A stretch of 21,589 bases of DNA from Euglena gracilis (taxonomy: Eukaryota; Euglenozoa; Euglenophyceae; Euglenales; Euglenaceae). Position 1 is the stretch's first letter. Each line of letters opens with the position of its first letter. Shown piece by piece: positions 17,351-21,589 of this stretch. A model generated the notes under the pieces. The model had not been told where the DNA came from, made no database searches, and was given only the letters and a program-made list of their open reading frames with translations. A program made the translations under genes and the position numbers. The stretch is taken from contig CAAHFI010088222.1 in NCBI GenBank assembly GCA_900893395.1, positions 1-21,589 of the forward strand, in the 5' to 3' direction.

Positions 17351-17640
17351 TGGGGTCCTAGCCACTCACCTACGCACGTTCGGATTTGGCTGGACAAGGG
17401 GAGGGGTTCTTGAACTCTCCCTTAGTCAGAGGGTTTTTGGGTGGTGGAGCCTTTAGATGGACCAAGGGCAAGTGTGTGAATTGTCACGCATGGGGTATTT
17501 TTTTTGCTTCACAGGTCAAGGCGCCGCATCGTCATCGACGACGCGCTCGAGCGGTACGCGACATTCCCAAGCGCGTGACCGCGCGGTGACGGGTGCGCAT
17601 GCCCGTTGCGACGTGAGTGGGTGGAGCATGGTGTGGGGTT
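17351..17640 (+). other. Tail after integrase with a GC-rich exon-like piece
   Basis: No chromodomain is recognisable after the integrase. Within the stretch, 17516-17611 is strikingly GC-rich compared with its flanks. It is preceded by a T-rich tract ending in TTCACAG and followed by GTGAGT, a consensus splice donor, so it has the outline of a short exon. The three plus-strand frames give nothing I recognise; the most protein-like wording is RRRIVIDDALERYATFPSA. Confidence 0.3.
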
Positions 17641-17867
17641 GGCTGAACTCACCAGGGAATTCCATGCGCCCCTTTTCTTTTTTTCTTTTTTTTGAATCGA
17701 GCCAAGACGTGTGAATTTCTTGAAAGGCGGAAATACACCCGTTTTTTGAAGGGGTCAGGAAGGGTCTCGAAGGGGTCGAAGCGTGGGTAATTTTGTTGGT
17801 TAAACCCACGACACCCCCCCCCCATGCATCTTTCGTCAATTTCGGGAGTTTCCTTGGCAAGAGGAAG
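17641..17867. other. Gene-free stretch before the tandem array
   Basis: T-rich and C-rich low-complexity tracts (17672-17693, and a run of C at about 17813-17823) with GGGTC-rich sequence resembling a decayed further unit of the array that follows. No gene is seen. Confidence 0.35.
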
Positions 17868-18249
17868 TGCCGACCATTGTAATTTGGTGATGATGCCGAA
17901 GCCTGTCGGAAGGGAGGGGCAACATGGGTGCGAAGGAAAGACGCCAATGATTCACTTCCGCCTCTCCCCTGCCATTTTCACTGATTTTTTCGAATTTTTG
18001 ATTCAAGGGGGGTGACGCACCATTGGGACATATGATGACGTCAAAGGTGGTCGGAGGGGAGAGGCAACATGTGAGCGAAGGAAAGACAGCCATGATTCAC
18101 TTCTCCCCCCCCTTGCATTATCACTGTTTTTTTCGAACTTTTGATGCGACGGGTGGTGCCGACCATTGCGGCACCGTGATAAGGCCGATGGTGGTCGAAG
18201 GAGAGAGGTAACATGGGTGCGAAGGACGGACGCCCGTGAATCACTTCCG

Positions 18250-18450
18250 CCATCGCAAGTTAAGACCGAAGGCTGACTTCTGGGGGAGGTGGCCTGGGCA
18301 CCCTGCCCGTTTCGACGACTGTGGGGATCTAACGCCCGGGGGGCCGGTCGAGCGATGAGCGCGGTCTTGCCGGTTCCGGTGATGCCCTCGACGAGGATGG
18401 CGGGGCTGCAGTCTACTGCGGCCTCGAGGGCACACACCTCTTCAAGGACC
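18250..18450 (-). CDS. AAA/P-loop ATPase fragment, exon-like
   Basis: The minus strand reads VLEEVCALEAAVDCSPAILV, then EGITGTGKTALIA. GITGTGKT is a Walker A loop (GxxxxGKT, nucleotide binding; plus-strand about 18362-18389), preceded by a helix and a hydrophobic beta strand ending in Glu-Gly. This wording resembles AAA modules of the midasin/dynein-like type (LEGPxGxGKT), in which the loop binds ATP to drive remodelling. The minus strand immediately upstream has a pyrimidine tract ending in CCCCCCAG followed by G at 18450, a good splice acceptor, so this may be one exon or a captured exon. The segment is much richer in GC than the repeat units on either side. The open frame runs on into repeat sequence, so its 3' end is uncertain. 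Midasin is a guess; any AAA/P-loop protein is possible. Confidence 0.4.
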
Positions 18451-18510
18451 CTGGGGGGCTAGGGCTAGAAATTTGGGGTGGCTGGAAATTTGGGTTGGCA
18501 AGCCCCAGGG
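18449..18510. repeat. Inverted repeat enclosing a 17-bp tandem duplication
   Basis: CCCTGGGG at 18449-18456 and CCCCAGGG at 18503-18510 are perfect inverted copies; the stem extends inward by two or three more pairs with one unpaired G. Between them GCTAGAAATTTGGGGTG (18464-18480) is followed directly by GCTGGAAATTTGGGTTG (18481-18497), a 17-bp tandem pair with two differences. It borders the Walker A segment at its 5' (minus-strand) end and may mark an insertion boundary. Confidence 0.5.
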
Positions 18511-18760
18511 GGCCCCTCCTTTTTTCCATTTTTCCGCTGATTTTTTTGGATGCCGACCACTTGAAAGATCCGGAGGTGCTTGGAATGGGGCGGTGACATG
18601 CGTGTGAAGGATGGGCACCTATGGTTCGTTTCGCTTCGCCCCCCTTCTATTTTTACCAATTTTTTTGCATTTTTTCGAAGGGGGAGTAACTGATTGTGGA
18701 AACCCTTTGAAGGATCCAAGGTGATCGGGGGTGGAAGGGCATGGGCGTGATGGATGACTC

Positions 18761-19534
18761 ATGATTCGCTCCCCCCCCTCTTTTTTTCTTCCGGGTCGGA
18801 TTCCTTGGAAAGGGATCGATGGAGTGAATGCGCGCGTTCCCCCAACTCTTCCCATGCTCTTCGGATGTGGAGAAGGAGACCGAGGGGCGGAGACGCTCGC
18901 ATGCGCCCTCGATCGACCGAGTAGGATTTTTGTACCGACTCCGGAAGCCGTGATGTTTTTTTATGATTTTCCTTTGATGACGCCCATTGAATGCTTGGTT
19001 GGTGAGAATGCCTCAAAGATTCGAGTGGGTGGAAGGGACGTCCTTTGGAGTTGAGGGAATTTTGTGGGTCGCCGACCACAAAATTCGGCCTTCGCCCCCC
19101 TTTTTTTCTTCTCATTTTTCCTTTGGGAGATTTTCTTTGTGAGATCTTTCGGTTGGACACCCTCCGGTCTCCCTTTTTTTGAGGAAAGGGACCAGCTGTC
19201 GGAGATTTGCGGGCAAATCTCTCGAGTAGGGGGGTGTTTGGTCCGGAGGTGTATTTTTGCACTTCTTGACGCCAGCCGCACCGAGCGTTCGGTGGAAATG
19301 GAAATAACCCGGGTGGTGAACCCCTCGACCACGTGTGAGGGAAAGGAGTGGATTTTTGGTGGGGAGAAGGCTAAGCCGCGGTTTGACTTGTTCGGAGTCG
19401 ACCAAGCCCCTCCCTCCCAACGTGAGGGGCAGAGGACATATTTTGACTGGTCTGCAAAGCGTATTTTTGCTTTTTTAGGGGAGCGCAAGACGGACGCCCC
19501 CCCCCCCGGCATCAGTTTGGCCTTTACCCAATGA
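18761..19534 (+). pseudogene. Unrecognised plus-strand protein-like stretch
   Basis: Two plus-strand open pieces, 18761-19054 and 19064-19534, have protein-like wording outside their low-complexity parts: FVPTPEAVMFFYDFPLMTP and ECLVGENASKIRVGGRDVLW (18930-19050), and SVEMEITRVVNPSTTCEGKE then PKPRFDLFGVDQAPPSQ-like sequence (19290-19420). The pieces flank a strong inverted repeat and a T-rich tract. I recognise no domain. It lies downstream of element 3 on the same strand, so a third open frame of that element or a remnant of another element are both possible; a host gene cannot be excluded. Confidence 0.3.
19057..19086. repeat. Strong near-perfect palindrome (hairpin)
   Basis: GAATTTTGTGGGTCG (19057-19071) and CGACCACAAAATTC (19073-19086) pair over 14 positions with one extra G and a one-base centre. 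It is followed by GGCCTTCG and a C/T-rich tract with seven T. On the plus strand a stem followed by a T run would resemble a terminator in bacteria, but in this eukaryotic context a cruciform or a palindromic insertion scar is likelier. Confidence 0.6.
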
Positions 19535-19539
19535 TTCCC

Positions 19540-20090
19540 TTAGACGCGCAAAGCGCCGCTTGGGCCCATGTGCCATCTTCCGAGGAAAAGGACAATTTTT
19601 ATACGCTAAAAGCGGCAATGGGTGTAGGAAGGGACACAAGGCCACGCAGCTCAAATTTTGGGTTGGAAGAAGTGTGAGCGCAAAAGGTTGTGGACCTGGG
19701 GGGTTGTATAAACCATGCCTTGGGTAGCGTGGTGGTGAGCGCCCGGCCTGGAGCCGGGCGCGCATACCTGGGATGGGTGTGAGGAAGATGACCAGAAAAG
19801 CGCGCAATCAGCGCGGTAGGAAAGGGTACTGCCTACTCCGCCCCTTTCTAATCTCAGGTGGGTCTTTTGTCGCATTATCTGGAATCGTCTGATTATCATC
19901 AAATCATATCATTGATCACGTTAACAGTGGATGATCTGTTTTTTTTTTTGCTATTTGGCATTACCATTGGTATTGTCAAGTTTTTGGTGTAACAAGCATA
20001 CGTTGCACGTCGCACCAACCCACGTTCCGTGAACCAAACCCAAGTACTTCCCTCAATGTCTTCCAATTTTTGTGTCATGTTTTCTTTTAT
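19540..20090. other. Gene-free stretch with TATAAA word and GC-rich hairpin
   Basis: No open frame here has protein character. It contains TATAAA at 19707-19712, a perfect nine-pair hairpin GCGCCCGGC / GCCGGGCGC at 19739-19761 with a five-base loop, and a run of T near 19939-19949. Such features would suit a terminal repeat or untranslated leader of a mobile element, but no partner copy is seen in the window. Confidence 0.3.
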
Positions 20091-20121
20091 TTAGGGATTG
20101 GAATTCCAATTGAAAAAGGAA

Positions 20122-20463
20122 ATGTGCAAGAGGGCAAAAGAAAAGGGGAAGAAGCGCCGGCGTGGTTGCCAGAAAAAGGGAATCTTGGTTGGGGAGGGGG
20201 ATTTAGAAATGGGTGGTTGTGCTCAGGCAACAGGGGATGCGAGGCCGGGTAGGTTGATCGATCCTACACAACCTAGGGGCAACGGAGGCACCGGATTTTC
20301 CTCCTCCTTAGGACTTAACAGCGGCCCGTCCCCTCCAACCTCCCGTTCTCGGTTTAGATGTATTGAAATATGGACAGGTGAGGGATTTTCTTTCAAGGCG
20401 ACTGGAAGAGCATTGGGGCCCCGAGGGCCCGACCATTCGGGCTCCCGCACTGCAAGATGGTGA
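20122..20463 (+). CDS. Small basic open frame, unrecognised
   Basis: From the ATG at 20122 the plus strand reads 113 residues that begin strongly basic (MCKRAKEKGKKRRRGCQKK), then turn Gly/Pro/Ser-rich. The beginning resembles a nuclear-localisation or RNA-binding tail. No domain, no ribosomal protein match that I can recall, and the second half is partly mirrored by an open minus-strand frame (20223-20582). It may be leader sequence of the element that follows. Confidence 0.2.
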   Translation: MCKRAKEKGKKRRRGCQKKGILVGEGDLEMGGCAQATGDARPGRLIDPTQPRGNGGTGFSSSLGLNSGPSPPTSRSRFRCIEIWTGEGFSFKATGRALGPRGPDHSGSRTARW

Positions 20464-20564
20464 GGTCCTGCTTTCCTTGCCGGCTGTTCTGTTCTGGTGT
20501 GTTTGTGCGTGAGCGGGGGGTGCTTCTTACTGCTTTTTGTTGCCGGAGTTGGCTGATTCTCAAT

Positions 20565-20903
20565 TATGCCCTTCGACCTCAAGGAGAAAGAAATTTACTT
20601 CTAACACGAGTTCACCTGGATATACGTACAAGGACGATTACATTCGTTGAAGACCGTCAACTATCAACTGGTGGATCAAACTTTTTTGCTGACCTTCGCT
20701 TTAAAGGAGGAAGAATTCAACTGTTCGAGTTCAACTTGAATTTCCCAAAAATATTTCAATTACGAGGACAAAGTCACTACAGGACTTCCATGAAGAATGA
20801 GCTAAAAAGAACTTCAGACTGCCAAGAAGAACTTCAACGAACTTCCAAAAAAAACAGCTGAAGCTGGGGAAGGTGGACACACAGCAGCAAGCTGCAGAAG
20901 CTG
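20565..20903 (+). pseudogene. Possible start of an ORF1/Gag-like protein
   Basis: An ATG at 20565 opens MPFDLKEKEIYF, and the same frame later reads VNYQLVDQTFLLTFALKEEE (near 20660-20720), a beta-strand-rich wording of the sort found at the start of LINE ORF1 or Gag-like CCHC proteins. This stretch leads towards the repeat-bearing frames on its right. It is interrupted, and a second frame (20457-20861) is open across it, so the assignment is weak. Confidence 0.25.
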
Positions 20904-21344
20904 ATGAGGCGGCAGCAGCACGTCAGTCCGTGGCCATCGCAGCCCCCCCACCCCCAGCACATCAAAAGATTTCAAGACTCCCCCACTCAAAATGATGGCC
21001 ATGGACCATGGACAACTGTGGTCAGGAAGAGAAGACAGAGGAGGACTACCATCACAGGTCAAACAGACTCCACCCGTTTTTTCTCAGTTTCCTCCCCTTC
21101 CAGGAGAAAAAAGCAAAGGCTATGGCAGCCTCTCAAGACATATCAGAAATCCAAAGGATTCAAATCAAAATCAAGGTATGGCAGCCATCATTGGACAGGG
21201 CCTGGGGCCCAGAATCATGGCTATGGCAGCCATCATCCAAGAGGGCAGTGGGCCCAAGTGCAAGGCTATGGCAGCCTGTGTCCAAACCTGACAGATCCCT
21301 GGGGAAAGGTACGTCCAACTTACCCACAGCTCTCTCAAACATAA
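20904..21344 (+). CDS. Gly/Tyr/Ser-repeat protein, ORF1/Gag-like
   Basis: The 146-codon frame starts with a Pro/His-rich part, then HGPWTTVVRKRRQRR (near residues 33-47), whose aromatic-Thr-Val-Val before a basic run is common at the start of the basic region of LINE ORF1 and similar RNA-binding proteins. From about residue 75 it contains 15-residue repeats starting YGSHHWTGPG, YGSHHPRGQW and YGSLCPNLTD. Low-complexity Gly/Tyr/Ser repeats often bind RNA or drive condensation. Other plus-strand frames are also open (20992-21291), so the true frame is not certain. It could be ORF1 of a non-LTR element, Gag of an LTR element, or a host RNA-binding protein exon. Confidence 0.35.
   Translation: MRRQQHVSPWPSQPPHPQHIKRFQDSPTQNDGHGPWTTVVRKRRQRRTTITGQTDSTRFFSVSSPSRRKKQRLWQPLKTYQKSKGFKSKSRYGSHHWTGPGAQNHGYGSHHPRGQWAQVQGYGSLCPNLTDPWGKVRPTYPQLSQT
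21121..21290 (+). repeat. 45-bp tandem repeat with TATGGCAGCC core
   Basis: TATGGCAGCC begins at 21121, 21177, 21222 and 21267, so the last three copies are exactly 45 bases apart and the first is 56 away. The second and third units continue as TATGGCAGCCATCATT/C. Being a multiple of three, the period keeps the reading frame and gives 15-residue protein repeats. Confidence 0.7.
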
Positions 21345-21589
21345 ACCCCTCAGGAGCTGCCCACCAAGCAAGCAGCCCCCTTTCAGGGGAAGGCCAATGG
21401 AGGCCATTGTATCCAAGAGGCCAATGGAGGCCAGGGGGTAAATATCAAGGCCAATGGGGGCCATTTCAATCAAAATTAGGTGGCCATGGGAGGCCAATGC
21501 TTTTCAAGACCACAGCCCTTGGGGGGAGCCCAAGATTGGCTCAGAACAGCCCCCCCCAGAAGGTAATCTGTACCTCCCCACTGCAGACA
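21345..21589 (+). CDS. Continuation of the repeat protein, GQWRP units, runs to the window edge
   Basis: A plus-strand frame reads GQWRP-type units of nine to eleven residues, then a Pro/Gly-rich tail (HSPWGEPKIGSEQPPP in a neighbouring frame). Trp/Arg/Gly/Gln repeats of this kind suggest RNA binding. No family is recognised. The stretch continues beyond the window, so length and end are unknown. Confidence 0.3.
21392..21495 (+). repeat. 27-30-bp tandem repeat with GGCCAATGGAGGCC core
   Basis: GGCCAATGGAGGCC begins at 21392 and 21419, GGCCAATGGGGGCC at 21449, and a variant, GGCCATGGGAGGCCAATG, at 21482. Spacing is 27, 30 and about 33 bases, all multiples of three. In one plus-strand frame this reads GQWRPLYPR, GQWRPGGKYQ, GQWGPFQSK. 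The Gly-Gln-Trp word also occurs in the preceding array (RGQWAQ), tying the two arrays to one protein. Confidence 0.65.

Larger units (their letters stand above)
17868..18790. repeat. Degenerate tandem array of about 140-bp units
   Basis: At least five related units begin near 17868, 18012, 18153, 18550 and 18690. Each reads, in order: a GCCGACCA-like start, a GGTGGTCGGAGG-like part, CAACATGGGTGCGAAGGA, a CACTTCCGC-like part, a C-rich then T-rich tract around TTTTTTCGAA, and a G-run. The first three units are about 142-144 bases apart and well matched; the last two are more diverged. Between units three and four lies the GC-rich segment with the Walker A fragment. The array lies after the integrase of element 3 and could be part of its 3' untranslated region or a separate satellite. 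Confidence 0.6.

Noticed and set aside
17351-17520. Chromodomain after the integrase of element 3
   Set aside because: No aromatic-cage or WxGY-type wording is visible, so I do not call it a chromovirus.
17868-18790. CRISPR-like array
   Set aside because: The whole ~140-bp unit repeats, with no short constant repeat and unique spacer alternation, and there are no cas genes.
19064-19140. Bacterial rho-independent terminator (stem followed by T run)
   Set aside because: The context is eukaryotic and the T run begins well after the stem; reported only as a palindrome.
19715-19790. tRNA-like stretch: A-box-like TAGCGTGGTGG followed by a GC-rich hairpin with a seven-base loop
   Set aside because: A D-arm and anticodon-arm can be drawn, but there is no T-arm with GGTTCGAATCC-like loop, no acceptor stem and the loop lacks the usual U33. 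At most a SINE-like relic, so I list only the hairpin.

Overview
The window is nuclear DNA of a eukaryote and is almost entirely a graveyard of mobile elements. I see no prokaryotic gene layout, no rRNA or tRNA gene, no CRISPR array and no intact host gene. The host cannot be fixed from the sequence alone. The reverse transcriptase, RNase H and integrase wording of the two pol regions, and a cytosine-methyltransferase-like domain inside one of them, remind me most of Ty3/gypsy-type elements of algae and protists, with dinoflagellates the leading guess (roughly even odds). Two candidate splice acceptors are followed by G, which fits but does not prove this.

Layout. (1) About 1-4193, minus strand: the Gag part of one fossil Ty3/gypsy-type element, element 1. 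Its Gag is unusually long: N-terminal segment, proline-rich segment, long coiled coils, capsid-like segment, then zinc knuckle. Its pol would lie off the left edge. A doubled primer-binding-site-like motif sits just upstream at 4451-4521. (2) 4572-7420: two blocks with protein-like character that I cannot name. One is on the minus strand (4572-5770) and has a CxxCH zinc-site-like motif. The other is on the plus strand (5630-7420), is proline-rich and includes the longest reading frame of the window. (3) 7430-8090: no gene, probably terminal-repeat or untranslated sequence of element 2. (4) 8084-11888, minus strand: element 2, a fossil Ty3/gypsy pol with protease, RT, RNase H and integrase. (5) About 12083-17350, plus strand: element 3, a fossil Gag-Pol in which a cytosine-C5-type DNA methyltransferase domain lies between the Gag side and RT, and a long charged linker separates RNase H from integrase. 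(6) 17640-18790: an array of roughly 140-bp degenerate tandem repeats, interrupted by a GC-rich segment that encodes, on the minus strand, a Walker A ATPase fragment behind a good splice acceptor. (7) 18761-19534: a protein-like plus-strand stretch that I do not recognise. (8) 19540-20090: no gene. (9) 20100-21589: plus-strand open frames ending in 45-bp and about 30-bp tandem repeats that read as Gly/Tyr- and Gly/Gln/Trp-rich protein, perhaps ORF1 or Gag of another element.

The three main elements are all decayed, each with many breaks, and look old. The item of most interest is the methyltransferase carried by element 3: a retroelement that may have been able to mark DNA, perhaps its own copies. 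Cytosine methyltransferases inside retrotransposons are already known from Symbiodinium and Klebsormidium, so the novelty here depends on where this lineage falls.
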